In this document: one piece after another, positions 25,529 through 33,608 of the stretch | How the letters are laid out: each line of letters opens with the position of its first letter | Position numbering within the stretch: position 1 is the first letter of the stretch | Origin: Candidatus Saccharimonadota bacterium | GTDB taxonomy: Bacteria > Patescibacteriota > Saccharimonadia > Saccharimonadales > UBA4665 | DNA: 37,502 nt | Direction: 5' to 3' | NCBI GenBank assembly: GCA_027450065.1 | Contig: DAIDKK010000005.1 | Coordinates: 1 to 37,502 of the forward strand | Position numbers and translations under genes: made by a program | Notes under the pieces: model-generated | Databases searched by the model: none | Told to the model about the DNA's origin: nothing | Seen by the model: only the letters and a program-made list of their open reading frames with translations

Positions 25529-26755
25529 TTACAGGGAAGAATAGGGTGTCTGCAACTGGTTCATCGTTTCTACCCACTTCATACGCTGCAGTATGCCTGC
25601 CTGTATAGCCGCTGAGGCTGGCTTGGTTATCCGATTTGAATCATCTGACCCTACCACGCCAAACTTAAAGGTAAATGGCAACTTCGCGAGTTGCTCTGCC
25701 TTAGCCTGTGCTAAACAATCATCATGATACGTGCCGCAGGTTTTGCCCAATGCCAACCATTTCGCAAGTAGGTTTGTGTCTGCGCCTTGCACGCTAAACT
25801 CAACGTTGATAGCCGCCGACCGAGTGAGTTCCAATGATCCCTGTTGATCAAACATGAAGTTACCCATCGAGTACACAATCAAATGACCTTTGTAGCTCTC
25901 GGTTGTTTGTACCCAGTGTGGATGATCACCGAGCACCATGTCGGCGCCGCTATCTATCATCGAGCGATACAAGCTTGTTTTGATAGCATCTGGTGCTGGC
26001 TTATACTCGGTACCCGCATGGGACATAGCAATCACAGGCATATATTTGCTGTATTTGTTCATGACACTAATTGCTTCGCTAGAAGGAAGACGAATAAAGG
26101 CATGGTAGCCGCACATGGCAACTGGTATAGCGGCCTGCTCCGTGCTGCCGTTGCTCAAGGTTACTTTTGTGGGAAGCGCAATAACATCACACAGGTCATT
26201 CAGCTCCCTCGGATCTGGGTGGCCAAAATACTGGATACCATTTGCTGCGAGATGTTGCTGGGTTTCTGAAAATCCAGCAACTCCTTGGTTGTCCGTGTGG
26301 TTATTTGCAAGCGTAAAAATAGTGAACCATTTAGCTGCCTCTGTTATGTACTGAGGGTTACAATTAAAATTCAGCGTCGCATCTTCTTCTGCTGAGGTTA
26401 GATGGACACCAGCAACAGTCGGACATTCTAGGCCTGCTATCCAGGCGTCGTATTTGGTGCGATCAAACTCGCTCAGACGCGAAAATGGGTAGGCATACTG
26501 GAGCGGGCTTGCCATCGACCAGTCGTTGATATATCGGCCAAAATAGATATTACCTGTAAATAATGTGTTCGACTTTATCGAAACGGCATGCGCTTGTATT
26601 CTCGTAGGAGTCGAGGCAACTGATACCACTCGTGCAATTGGCCAAAGCTTATACGAAGCCAGGCATCCCATTGCTACTGCGACAAGAATAGCAATAGCCG
26701 CTATCGCAGATTTGTAAACATGTCTTTTGTGTCGTCGTCCCGCCAACCGATACAT
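25529..26755 (-). CDS. CapA-family (PgsA-like) metallophosphatase-fold protein
   Basis: The 408-residue product has an N-terminal membrane anchor (about 16-38, SAIAAIAILVAVAMGCLASY), so the rest is outside. The CapA domain follows: FTGNIYFGR, AGLECPTV, FTLANNHTDNQGVAGF, VIAMSHAGTEYKPAP, VLGDHPHWVQTTE and YSMGNFMFDQQ. CapA proteins take part in poly-gamma-glutamate or related surface polymer export, though many are uncharacterised. The first motif has Asn where most members have Asp (GDVMLGR), which would weaken one metal site. The start at 26755 is preferred over ATG 26800 because TATACT lies ten bases upstream and the anchor then sits at the N terminus. It is divergent from the large surface protein. 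Confidence 0.88.
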   Translation of the reverse strand: MYRLAGRRHKRHVYKSAIAAIAILVAVAMGCLASYKLWPIARVVSVASTPTRIQAHAVSIKSNTLFTGNIYFGRYINDWSMASPLQYAYPFSRLSEFDRTKYDAWIAGLECPTVAGVHLTSAEEDATLNFNCNPQYITEAAKWFTIFTLANNHTDNQGVAGFSETQQHLAANGIQYFGHPDPRELNDLCDVIALPTKVTLSNGSTEQAAIPVAMCGYHAFIRLPSSEAISVMNKYSKYMPVIAMSHAGTEYKPAPDAIKTSLYRSMIDSGADMVLGDHPHWVQTTESYKGHLIVYSMGNFMFDQQGSLELTRSAAINVEFSVQGADTNLLAKWLALGKTCGTYHDDCLAQAKAEQLAKLPFTFKFGVVGSDDSNRITKPASAAIQAGILQRMKWVETMNQLQTPYSSL

Positions 26756-26765
26756 ATCTAGGCTC

Positions 26766-26771
26766 AGTATA
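26766..26771 (-). promoter_or_regulatory. capA-like gene -10 hexamer
   Basis: TATACT on the minus strand ends ten bases before the ATG at 26755. Confidence 0.5.
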
Positions 26772-26892
26772 TCATCAGGAATACATACGGTTATCATCAC
26801 TTTCTGAGTAATAACTGGCGGTCACTTGACGGATAGGGGTATACTGTGTTCATAAGTGATGGGGATATTGACGTAATTAAAGGGGAGAATTC

Positions 26893-29835
26893 ATGGCGTA
26901 TCGTTTGTACGAAAGCAGAATAAAAACCATCAAAAAGCGTGTTACAAGTGTCACCGCAGCCCTTGTGCTGGCCGCAACCAGCCTCAGCAGTGCCGCCCCA
27001 CTATTCCTCTCACAAAAAGCTTTTGCTATTCCTGTGGGCACAGTTAATATTTCGAATGTAGCAGACCTTTGTAATGCTATTCAAAATCAGGCAGACAATC
27101 AGACCTGGACAATTAATAATACAGGTGTCGCATATGGACTAACGCAATGCAACAGCATCAATGCGGGTGGCCAAACTGGTTGGTACTTCCCGATTACCGC
27201 CAACAACATCACTATCACCGGTATTAACAATCCGACAATCTACGGCAAGGGTTTCACACCAAACGGCAATTGGGCTTCACAAGACCTTATAGCAATCTTT
27301 GGTAATAATATTACGCTAAATGGCCTAACGCTCATGCCGAAAGTTGAACCAAACAAGACGATTGAAGTAATTGGTGGCAGCACAACCATCGAAAACGTCA
27401 CCATTACCCCAAACACATTGACTGATCAAAGCGAATACGACAATATTTCGGACCCTTCCGATCCCGCCTGGACACAATACGCAAAGACTTGGAGTGGTTC
27501 GATTTACTACAATAACGCTACAGGCATCCAGACACTTGATAACGTATCAATCAATAATGGCGGCGTATCAGTCCATGCCCCGAGCACAACGTTGAATGTC
27601 AGCTCCCTGCAGCTTTCATACACATCGAACATTGACTGGATTAATGACTACCGTTTCTACAATAGCTCCAACAGCGTTATCCACGGCACGCCAACCTATA
27701 CCTACCACGTTAACGCGATGCTCAATAATTTCAAAAGTGTACTTGCGGCCGTCGGTGACCCCACTACCGTACTAGGTACCGATACCATCTCACTTGACTC
27801 CGACATCAGCACCAATACCCAAGTCACACTGGCAAAGCCAGTAACACTGAATGGCAACGGCTACACTATCAGCCCAACATTCCCTAAAACGAACAATAGC
27901 AATAACTCCGCGCTCGGCATCCAAGCGAACAACGTAACGGTCAATAACCTTGTCGAGGACGGTGCAAGTGGTACCAATCTACATGGAATCAACGTTTTCA
28001 ATGCAAGTAGCGTGAACCTTAATGGTGTGACGGTCAAAAATAATGATTATAGCGGCCTGAACGTTGACGGCTCTAAAGTAACAGTCAATAACCTCACAAC
28101 AGCAAGTAATGGCTGGGACGGCGTGGACGTCGACAAGACCGGCGCCGTACTTACCGTAAACGGCATTAGCCACCACACCGAAACTACCCCAGACATCTAT
28201 GTCGACAATGCAAGCGTTGGGCAAGTCGTGGACACGAATAACCAATATTCAATCACACATCCCGTCATACAGGCGAACGACAGTGCCTACAACCTCAAGC
28301 CAGCCGCCCCGACACTAAGCTACCCAGCGAATAATAGCCTAATAAACACTAATGACTTCTGGTTCACCTGGGGTAACGTACCCGGTGCTGTAAGCTATGA
28401 ATTTCAGGCATCACAAAGCACTTCTGTTGACGGCAACGGCTCGTTGAACAGTGGCGTTTGGACCGGCGACTACCAGGGCAAACAGCCCACTGCTCCGACA
28501 GCACACTCAGCTGGAGCAAACGGAACTTGGTATTGGCAGGTACGCGCGGTTGATGTAAAAGGCGCAAAGAGCGACTGGTCAAGCGTCTGGAAATTAACGA
28601 TAGATATGACTGCGCCAACTGGGCTTGCAAATGTATCACCTAAATCTGGGATTGTTGTTACGACGGCTAACCAGAAATTGATTGACTGGACAGATGCCAC
28701 AGATGCCAATGGCCCCGTGACGTACTACTACGAAAGCTCCCACAGCAGTAGTACAAAACTTGACGGCTCATTCACTACACCAGCTTATGGTCCCGTTTCT
28801 ACCGGATCAAACAGCTATATTGCATCTTCTGGCACCCCTGAAGGCATTTGGTACTGGCATGTCCGCGCTAAGGATGCAGCGGGCAACTACACTGCCTGGA
28901 CAACGCCATGGGAGATCATCGTCGATAACACTGCACCCGTCGTTTCTATCACTTCGCCAAGCGATGGGGATGTTGTGCGCGGTACAGTTGTTGTTTCGGG
29001 TACTGTATCTGATTCCAACCCCGATCACTACTACTTTGTAGTCAAGGATTCTCTTGGGCATGTAGTGGCGGGTCCAGGGGTCGTTAATCAAGCTAACGTT
29101 TCACCCTGGAATTGGAATACAGCAAAAATTGCAGATGGAACTTACACGATTGACCTTGAGGCACGTGATGCTGCCGGTAATAAAGGTGTTGCATCTGTAA
29201 AAACTATCTCTGTCACTGTTGATAACACCGCCCCAGTAGTTACAGATACAGACAATTTCAACGTAAGCATGCTAACTGGAGACAAGAAGGTCCTTAGCCC
29301 AACCGTGACAGGTGAAACGGGCAAAGTTACCTATAAATGGAATGTCAGTTTATTTGACTCCCAGATCCTGAACAACCCGAAGGACACTTTAGACGGTACA
29401 ACACTCGAAATCGGACCAGCTCCAAAAGGTACATACACAGTTAACCTAACTGTTACGGATCAGGCAGGGAACCAGACAACCGTTCCTTACAGCATAGTTA
29501 TCTCTGACCATGCAAATAGTACGGTGGCATCTGCCGTTCTCGGTGCATCAACAGGCAACGATAGCTCATCCAAAAAAACTAGTACCGCCACAACCGGCGG
29601 TACCGTACTCGGCACAGAGACGACGACACCGACCGAAAGTACTTCTCCTGCTACAGATACCGGTAAGGTAAAGGGCGCAAGCACTGACACAGTTAATCTA
29701 ACCACCAATAAGTCAGATACCATCAATCACAGCCGATTCCTCGGCCTTGGCTGGTGGTGGCTCGCGGTACTCGCGGTACTGCTTGGCTTCTTCTGGTTCC
29801 TGCTTGGCAAGCGCGACGAGCGCAGCGACAAATAA
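26893..29835 (+). CDS. Large cell-surface protein: beta-helix, fibronectin/Ig-like repeats, C-terminal anchor
   Basis: The 980-residue protein is exported: a long signal peptide with a basic start and likely cleavage after AFA near residue 45. Residues about 50-470 are right-handed beta-helix-like, with Asn/Thr-rich turns (NNITITGINNPTIYG, NNVTVNNLVEDGASG). Two fibronectin-like modules follow (about 470-570 and 575-685, each with a WYW(Q/H)VRA strand), then two Ig/PKD-like modules joined by DNTAPVV linkers (about 685-880). A Ser/Thr-rich linker leads to a C-terminal membrane helix (about 951-970) with the tail GKRDERSDK. There is no LPXTG, so it is anchored by the helix itself. GGGGAG precedes the ATG as Shine-Dalgarno. 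A role in adhesion to a host cell or glycans is inference. Confidence 0.9.
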   Translation: MAYRLYESRIKTIKKRVTSVTAALVLAATSLSSAAPLFLSQKAFAIPVGTVNISNVADLCNAIQNQADNQTWTINNTGVAYGLTQCNSINAGGQTGWYFPITANNITITGINNPTIYGKGFTPNGNWASQDLIAIFGNNITLNGLTLMPKVEPNKTIEVIGGSTTIENVTITPNTLTDQSEYDNISDPSDPAWTQYAKTWSGSIYYNNATGIQTLDNVSINNGGVSVHAPSTTLNVSSLQLSYTSNIDWINDYRFYNSSNSVIHGTPTYTYHVNAMLNNFKSVLAAVGDPTTVLGTDTISLDSDISTNTQVTLAKPVTLNGNGYTISPTFPKTNNSNNSALGIQANNVTVNNLVEDGASGTNLHGINVFNASSVNLNGVTVKNNDYSGLNVDGSKVTVNNLTTASNGWDGVDVDKTGAVLTVNGISHHTETTPDIYVDNASVGQVVDTNNQYSITHPVIQANDSAYNLKPAAPTLSYPANNSLINTNDFWFTWGNVPGAVSYEFQASQSTSVDGNGSLNSGVWTGDYQGKQPTAPTAHSAGANGTWYWQVRAVDVKGAKSDWSSVWKLTIDMTAPTGLANVSPKSGIVVTTANQKLIDWTDATDANGPVTYYYESSHSSSTKLDGSFTTPAYGPVSTGSNSYIASSGTPEGIWYWHVRAKDAAGNYTAWTTPWEIIVDNTAPVVSITSPSDGDVVRGTVVVSGTVSDSNPDHYYFVVKDSLGHVVAGPGVVNQANVSPWNWNTAKIADGTYTIDLEARDAAGNKGVASVKTISVTVDNTAPVVTDTDNFNVSMLTGDKKVLSPTVTGETGKVTYKWNVSLFDSQILNNPKDTLDGTTLEIGPAPKGTYTVNLTVTDQAGNQTTVPYSIVISDHANSTVASAVLGASTGNDSSSKKTSTATTGGTVLGTETTTPTESTSPATDTGKVKGASTDTVNLTTNKSDTINHSRFLGLGWWWLAVLAVLLGFFWFLLGKRDERSDK

Positions 29836-29854
29836 AAGCTAAATAGAACAAACT

Positions 29855-29883
29855 AAAGACCCGCTCACACGAGCGGGTCTTTT
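29855..29883 (+). terminator. Intrinsic terminator of the surface protein gene
   Basis: AAGACCCGCTC (29856-29866) pairs with GAGCGGGTCTT (29871-29881) around a four-base loop, followed by TTTT. Confidence 0.92.
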
Positions 29884-29974
29884 CATACCTTAGACGAGCA
29901 TGCGGAGCTGCCTGGCGGAATCGTTCGTAAAGACAACCTAGCTTCCTCCGGCGATTCAACTTGCCTGAAGTACG

Positions 29975-30619
29975 CTAGGCGCTGAGCTGTTGAAGATACG
30001 GCTGCAACTCCGTGAGTGAATCTATGGTACGGATTGCCCCTGCCCTCATAAGTTCATTCCTGTCGGCAAAACCATAGGCCACACCTACACAACGCACGCC
30101 AGCAGCCCCAGATGCCTCTACGTCAGCAACCATATCGCCAATCATAATGGTATCTTCTGGTGGAAGAGCCAGATTGTTAAGCGCATCAAGTACTAAATCT
30201 GGGGCCGGTTTAGGCTCTAGGCCTGGACGTACCCCACTAATTGACTCGAAGAATTTTTCGAGACCTTTTGTACGCAAAAATGTTTCAGTCCCATCTTGAG
30301 TTGCCGATGTCACAATTGCCAACCGATAGCTTTCAGAGCTTAATGATTGGATTGTTTCTAGCACATGCGGGAAAAGTGCAACATCATCCCATAGTTCATG
30401 TAGTTTCTTTTTATATACGGCGTCAAACTCATCCCATGGCACATGAGATAAAAATTGCTGGTACACCGCGGAGTGGTGGTGAATGTATGGCTCTATGTCG
30501 CTCCTCGTGAGATCAGTGCCATGCAGTTTCAATGTGTACAGTATGGCATCATAGATTAGGTCTTTTGTATCTCGTAAAGTACCGTCCAGGTCAAACAGTA
30601 TTGCCTTAGGCTTGGCCAT
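29975..30619 (-). CDS. HAD-superfamily phosphatase (phosphoglycolate-phosphatase-like)
   Basis: A 214-residue HAD protein with complete motifs: FDLDGTLRDT (motif I with both Asp), IVTSATQDG (motif II), GLEPKPAPDLVLDAL (motif III Lys) and IMIGDMVADVEAS (motif IV). A helical cap sits between motifs I and II. The pattern resembles Gph and other sugar-phosphate phosphatases; the substrate is not set by sequence. Its start lies 14 bases inside the 3' end of orn, so the two genes form an operon. Confidence 0.9.
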   Translation of the reverse strand: MAKPKAILFDLDGTLRDTKDLIYDAILYTLKLHGTDLTRSDIEPYIHHHSAVYQQFLSHVPWDEFDAVYKKKLHELWDDVALFPHVLETIQSLSSESYRLAIVTSATQDGTETFLRTKGLEKFFESISGVRPGLEPKPAPDLVLDALNNLALPPEDTIMIGDMVADVEASGAAGVRCVGVAYGFADRNELMRAGAIRTIDSLTELQPYLQQLSA

Positions 30620-31181
30620 TGGTTTTGAACCATTCCAGGTAGTGCTGCAGCTCCGCTATAGATGCTTGGATGTCACCGTAAGCCCGGTGCTCGTCCTTTT
30701 TCTCGAATTCCAGACCGTAGCGCCCCTGCATATACACCTTCCAGGCGCTCACATCGAGCATACGGTAGTGCAGCTTCTGATCAAGCTTGGGCCACCACTG
30801 GCTTATGAACTTACGATCGTTATAAATACTATTGCCGGCCAGTACCGCGTGCTCCGCACCAAACTGTTGCTCCATGAGCGTGATAAGCTCAGCCTCTACC
30901 TGCTCGCTTGGCTTTGAAAGTGTTTCATCACTTGTTTTGCGGATAAATTCATCACGGTTCGCCGGGTAATCCTGCCACCAGGTGTTTTTTTGCAGGCGAT
31001 CTGCGACGACATCTGCTGGTTGGCGCACAATAGTCTCGTAGGTTGCGAGCGTATTGAACTCAAAATCGGTAATAATCGCCCCAACTTCGAGGATAACATC
31101 TGCTACCGCATCGAGCCCCGTCATTTCTAGGTCAACCCAAAGCAGCTTGGTTGGCACCGCGTTTTTATCTATCTCACTCAT
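30606..31181 (-). CDS. orn: Oligoribonuclease
   Basis: Orn degrades the 2-5 nt RNAs left by other RNases. The 191-residue product is a DEDDh exonuclease: LLWVDLEMTGLD (Asp and Glu), LAGNSIYNDRKFI (middle Asp) and HRAYGDIQASI (His and last Asp). Most Orn proteins have HRALDDI; the metal-binding residues are unchanged. Its promoter is one of the clearest in the window: TTAACT, 17 bases, TATACT, then eight bases to the ATG. A cognate HAD gene overlaps downstream. An active Orn would make a nanoRNase role for the degenerate DHH protein at the left edge unnecessary. Confidence 0.94.
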   Translation of the reverse strand: MSEIDKNAVPTKLLWVDLEMTGLDAVADVILEVGAIITDFEFNTLATYETIVRQPADVVADRLQKNTWWQDYPANRDEFIRKTSDETLSKPSEQVEAELITLMEQQFGAEHAVLAGNSIYNDRKFISQWWPKLDQKLHYRMLDVSAWKVYMQGRYGLEFEKKDEHRAYGDIQASIAELQHYLEWFKTNGQA

Positions 31182-31189
31182 TACATAGA

Positions 31190-31195
31190 AGTATA
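31190..31195 (-). promoter_or_regulatory. orn -10 hexamer (predicted leaderless)
   Basis: TATACT on the minus strand ends eight bases before the orn ATG; TTAACT lies 17 bases further upstream. Confidence 0.65.
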
Positions 31196-31229
31196 CATAC
31201 TTATTAGATAAGAGTTAAGAGATAGATTA

Positions 31230-31480
31230 AGCCAAAGTCCGCCCAGGAGGGGGTGACACATTCTTGTCTGGCACTCTGTAGTCGTCCCGGTATGGCTGTT
31301 GTGAAGCAGCACAACTAATGCAAAAATGCGACGTGGCAGTGTTTTTGCGTTGTGCTCGGTCACAACAGTCACCGAGACGATGAAAGCGTGCCGAGATTTT
31401 CTGGCTCTCTTTTGGCGGTGCAAAAGAGAGCTCGCCGTGCGGGCGCGAAAGCCCGCAAGATGTATACCGTAGTCTGGGTG
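31230..31480. other. Gene-free, hairpin-rich intergenic region (candidate structured RNA, element A)
   Basis: No convincing coding frame lies here. Visible stems are GTTGTG/CACAAC twice (31298-31315 and 31349-31366, each with a six-base loop), GCAAAAA/TTTTTGC (31320-31326 with 31342-31348), CTCGGT/ACCGAG (31355-31360 with 31371-31376, which excludes the second GTTGTG hairpin), an 11-bp stem GCTCTCTTTTG/CAAAAGAGAGC (31404-31431) and TGCGGGC/GCCCGCA with GCGAAA loop (31438-31457). It lies 3' of the NAD(P)-binding gene and 5' of orn. No known RNA family is recognised, and the strand is not clear. Confidence 0.4.
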
Positions 31481-31496
31481 TTACTGCGTATGGTTG

Positions 31497-32123
31497 CTAG
31501 GCGCGCCAGATATTTGGTGCTTGCCGCAACCAAGTGCCCTCATGGAGCTCTACCACCATCGCTTTCGCCACAGCCTGACGGTTGATGGTATCTGTTGGAT
31601 TCGAAAGCTTTGCCGAGAGTATGTAGCTATCCTTGCCCAGGTTATTCATGGTGGGCGAACGAAGCACTGTCCAATCTAAGTAAGATTCGCGCAAGATAGC
31701 CATGTGCTTCTCCCCGTCAGTAATCACCTTTGGTGCAATTTTATGCAACATGGTTCGACCAGCCTTTTGAGCGAACGATGGCTTGTCGTCGGGCGTAAAA
31801 GCAGCATTGCCGGTGAGCGATACGATCCGTTTAATTCCGTTTGCATCCATGGCTGGTATGATGGCGCGCATAGCACTCGATAGCACATCGCCCTGTTTGC
31901 TTGCCCAACTGCTCAGGGTCGACACGACAGCACCAGCGCCCTGCAGCACTTCTGTAACTGCGGCTGTATCGTGCACATCAAGCTTGCGCACGTGCAAGTG
32001 TGGCGTACCCTGAAATATATCGTTGTTATGCACAACCGCAAACACTTCCTCGCCCTCAGCCAGCAGCAGCTCAACCACTCTTGAGCCTACCCCTCCCGAC
32101 GCGCCAAACACCACAACTTTCAT
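31497..32123 (-). CDS. NAD(P)-binding Rossmann-fold protein (NmrA/SDR-like)
   Basis: A 208-residue protein with an N-terminal nucleotide-binding loop, VVVFGASGGVGSRVVELLL, as in atypical short-chain reductases and NmrA-like proteins. VVHNNDIFQ, VRKLDVHDTAAV and VVSTLSSWA follow the fold; KRIVSLTGNAAF occupies the active-site strand and YLDWTVLRSPTMNN the C-terminal part. A catalytic YxxxK is not evident, as is common in the NmrA group. The ATG at 32123 is chosen over one at 32225 because the dinucleotide-binding motif starts there and TATACT ends six bases upstream. Confidence 0.88.
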   Translation of the reverse strand: MKVVVFGASGGVGSRVVELLLAEGEEVFAVVHNNDIFQGTPHLHVRKLDVHDTAAVTEVLQGAGAVVSTLSSWASKQGDVLSSAMRAIIPAMDANGIKRIVSLTGNAAFTPDDKPSFAQKAGRTMLHKIAPKVITDGEKHMAILRESYLDWTVLRSPTMNNLGKDSYILSAKLSNPTDTINRQAVAKAMVVELHEGTWLRQAPNIWRA

Positions 32124-32129
32124 ACCATC

Positions 32130-32135
32130 AGTATA
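32130..32135 (-). promoter_or_regulatory. -10 hexamer of the NAD(P)-binding gene
   Basis: TATACT on the minus strand ends six bases before the ATG at 32123. Confidence 0.55.
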
Positions 32136-32283
32136 CTCCGTCACATGGAGACAACCCTGCGGTTTTCTCGCCAAAGCGTTCAATAAGAGACGCCTTTTAT
32201 CCGGCTGCTCTTTCCCCCTTAGCACTATTTTCGCTCGACTCTGCCTGATTCTTCCTAAAAGTTATAGTCTGCTTTCAGGATAA

Positions 32284-32307
32284 AATACTAGCTTTAAAGC
32301 TAGTATT
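32284..32307. repeat. Perfect 24-bp palindrome
   Basis: AATACTAGCTTT is followed directly by its reverse complement AAAGCTAGTATT. It could be an operator or fold into a hairpin; it overlaps the first arm of the adjacent structured element. Confidence 0.85.
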
Positions 32308-32545
32308 CCAACCCTGTTAATAGTGAAACTAGTGGCACCCCGGAATCTCTCGGTCTGCATCGACCACTTACCCCCGAAGCAGTACGAGGGAGGGTCGCTG
32401 GAATGCCAGGGATAAGCAAAAACTGATTTGGGCTAAGGGTTTTGGGTCTCGGCGCGAGGAGGGTGTTTGAGCGAACAAACAGTGAACGAGTTCCGCACGA
32501 AGCCCGAGAGACAAAAACCGCCAGACCAAGTCCGGCGGTTTTTGT
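32305..32545. ncRNA. Candidate structured RNA with cloverleaf-like domain and terminal hairpin (element C)
   Basis: Part of a 476-base gene-free stretch (32124-32599). An outer stem pairs ATTCCA-ACCC (32305-32314) with GGGT and TGGAAT (32392-32395 and 32399-32404). Inside it are three hairpins: TAGT/ACTA (32321-32331), GGTC/GACC (32352-32365) and CCCCCG/CGAGGG with one mismatch (32371-32390). A second part has TGTTTG/CAAACA (32464-32481) and TCTCGG/CCGAGA long-range pairing, then the terminator. I recognise no known family (not RNase P, tmRNA, SRP or a tRNA). The strand is ambiguous and the remainder of the gap (32136-32283) shows nothing I can name. Confidence 0.35.
32511..32545. terminator. 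Bidirectional intrinsic terminator
   Basis: ACAAAAACCGCC (32511-32522) pairs perfectly with GGCGGTTTTTGT (32534-32545). T-runs occur on both strands, so it can end the FMN reductase mRNA on the minus strand and any plus-strand RNA from element C. Confidence 0.85.
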
Positions 32546-32566
32546 GTATTCCCTGGTGAGTTTTGC

Positions 32567-32588
32567 TACTTTTGATCAAGCAAAAGTA
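32567..32588. other. Hairpin just after the FMN reductase gene
   Basis: TACTTTTG (32567-32574) pairs with CAAAAGTA (32581-32588); TTTTGCT/AGCAAAA (32561-32567 with 32579-32585) is an alternative. It may protect the mRNA 3' end or assist termination. Confidence 0.45.
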
Positions 32589-32599
32589 AGGTGAGGTCT

Positions 32600-33178
32600 T
32601 TACTTACGAATAGTCGCAAGTGCCTTCGAGTACTCAACGAGGTCAGTAAGCATCGCAGTGAGCGCACCAGCTGGCCCGTACGGGTTTTTGGCAAGATCAG
32701 CATTCAACACACCGCTTTCATCAAATGCACCACCCGCTACCGGGACAAACACCGCACGAGGAACACTTACCGCGAGCATGCCAGGGATAATACCGCGTAA
32801 GTGAGAAATGGCCTGTGCGCCGTTGGCAGAACCATGTGCAATAATGCCCACTGGCTTCCTATCGAGTTCATAGGCGACATAATCAAAGGCGTTTTTTAGG
32901 ACACCCGGAATGGAGCGATTGTATTCTGGCGTCACCACAATTACCGCGTCCTGGGCAGCCAAAGCTTCAAGCCATTGCTTCACCACACCCTCCGTTCGAC
33001 GCTCTGGATTATATTGCGGTGAAATTGCTTCGTTGAACATTGGCAAGTCATACTCACGTAAATCAATCGTAGTAACTTCAACATCATCAAGCGTACCTGC
33101 GACTGTTGCGGCCCATTTTGCGGCACGATCAGTGCTACGGCCGTCACGGGTACTACCAATAATAATTCCTAATTTCAT
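32600..33178 (-). CDS. NADPH-dependent FMN reductase family protein
   Basis: The 192-residue flavodoxin-like protein starts MKLGIIIGSTRDGRSTDRAA, the FMN phosphate-binding loop of the family. DLREYDLPMFNE, VVTPEYNRSIPGVLKNAFDYV and GIIAHGSANGAQAISHLRGII are strong family marks. Such proteins act as quinone, azo or chromate reductases and protect against electrophiles. AAAGGAG lies eight bases before the ATG. The gene is divergent from an HxlR regulator with paired operators in between, which suggests induction by quinone or oxidative stress. Confidence 0.94.
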   Translation of the reverse strand: MKLGIIIGSTRDGRSTDRAAKWAATVAGTLDDVEVTTIDLREYDLPMFNEAISPQYNPERRTEGVVKQWLEALAAQDAVIVVTPEYNRSIPGVLKNAFDYVAYELDRKPVGIIAHGSANGAQAISHLRGIIPGMLAVSVPRAVFVPVAGGAFDESGVLNADLAKNPYGPAGALTAMLTDLVEYSKALATIRK

Positions 33179-33209
33179 ACCATATTCTCCTTTTATATTC
33201 TGTGTGGTA

Positions 33210-33257
33210 TACTTTGTATAGTATTAACTACTATAGCGTAAGTTACTATACAAAGTA
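33210..33257. promoter_or_regulatory. Paired operator sites between FMN reductase and HxlR genes
   Basis: TACTTTGTATAGTA (33210-33223) and TACTATACAAAGTA (33244-33257) are perfect reverse complements, 34 bases apart centre to centre. Each is itself a dyad of form TACT-N6-AGTA. The sites lie over the presumed start regions of both divergent genes, as expected for HxlR autoregulation. Confidence 0.8.
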
Positions 33258-33269
33258 AAGTATTAAAGT

Positions 33270-33608
33270 ATGAAATCTACTTCTCTTCCGCTCGAATCAC
33301 ATGTTGGCTGCATATCAGCGGCCGCCGACGTCATTGGCCAGAAATGGACTGCGCTTATACTTCGCGACCTCCACGCCGAGCCAAAAGGTTTTTGTGAATT
33401 GGAGCGCACGGTCGAAGGCATCAACCCACGCACGCTCAGCCAACGACTCGATGAGCTCGAACAACACGGTATTATCGAAAAACAGTCGTGCGCCGGCGCA
33501 CCAAATCGCTGCGAGTACCACCTCACAGACAAAGGTCATGACTTAGTACCGATTTTGCGTCATATGGCTGAGTGGGGCGAGAAATACCCCGCCACAGTCC
33601 AGGCCTAG
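33270..33608 (+). CDS. HxlR-family transcriptional regulator
   Basis: A 112-residue winged-helix protein with the HxlR signature: GCISAAADVIGQKWTALILRDL, then INPRTLSQRLDELEQHGIIEK and the wing CEYHLTDKGHDLVPIL. HxlR regulators of the YodB/HypR type sense quinones, diamide or hypochlorite through cysteines. Here Cys14 sits where the sensing Cys is expected, with further Cys at 42 and in the wing region (QSCAGAPNRCEY). It is divergent from the FMN reductase with two dyad operators between them. It converges on the small membrane protein, overlapping by four bases. Confidence 0.94.
   Translation: MKSTSLPLESHVGCISAAADVIGQKWTALILRDLHAEPKGFCELERTVEGINPRTLSQRLDELEQHGIIEKQSCAGAPNRCEYHLTDKGHDLVPILRHMAEWGEKYPATVQA

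Noticed and set aside
31181-31423. 80-codon minus-strand frame upstream of orn
   Set aside because: Composition is not protein-like, and the stretch is better explained by hairpins and the orn promoter.
32284-32307. Insertion-sequence terminal repeat
   Set aside because: The palindrome has no transposase gene, second end or target duplication near it.
31230-32545. RNase P RNA, tmRNA, SRP RNA or tRNA in the gene-free gaps
   Set aside because: The GAGGAAAGTCC/ACAGAA pair of RNase P, the tRNA-like ends of tmRNA, the GGAAGCAGCC-type SRP loop and a T-arm GGTTCGA motif were looked for on both strands and not found.
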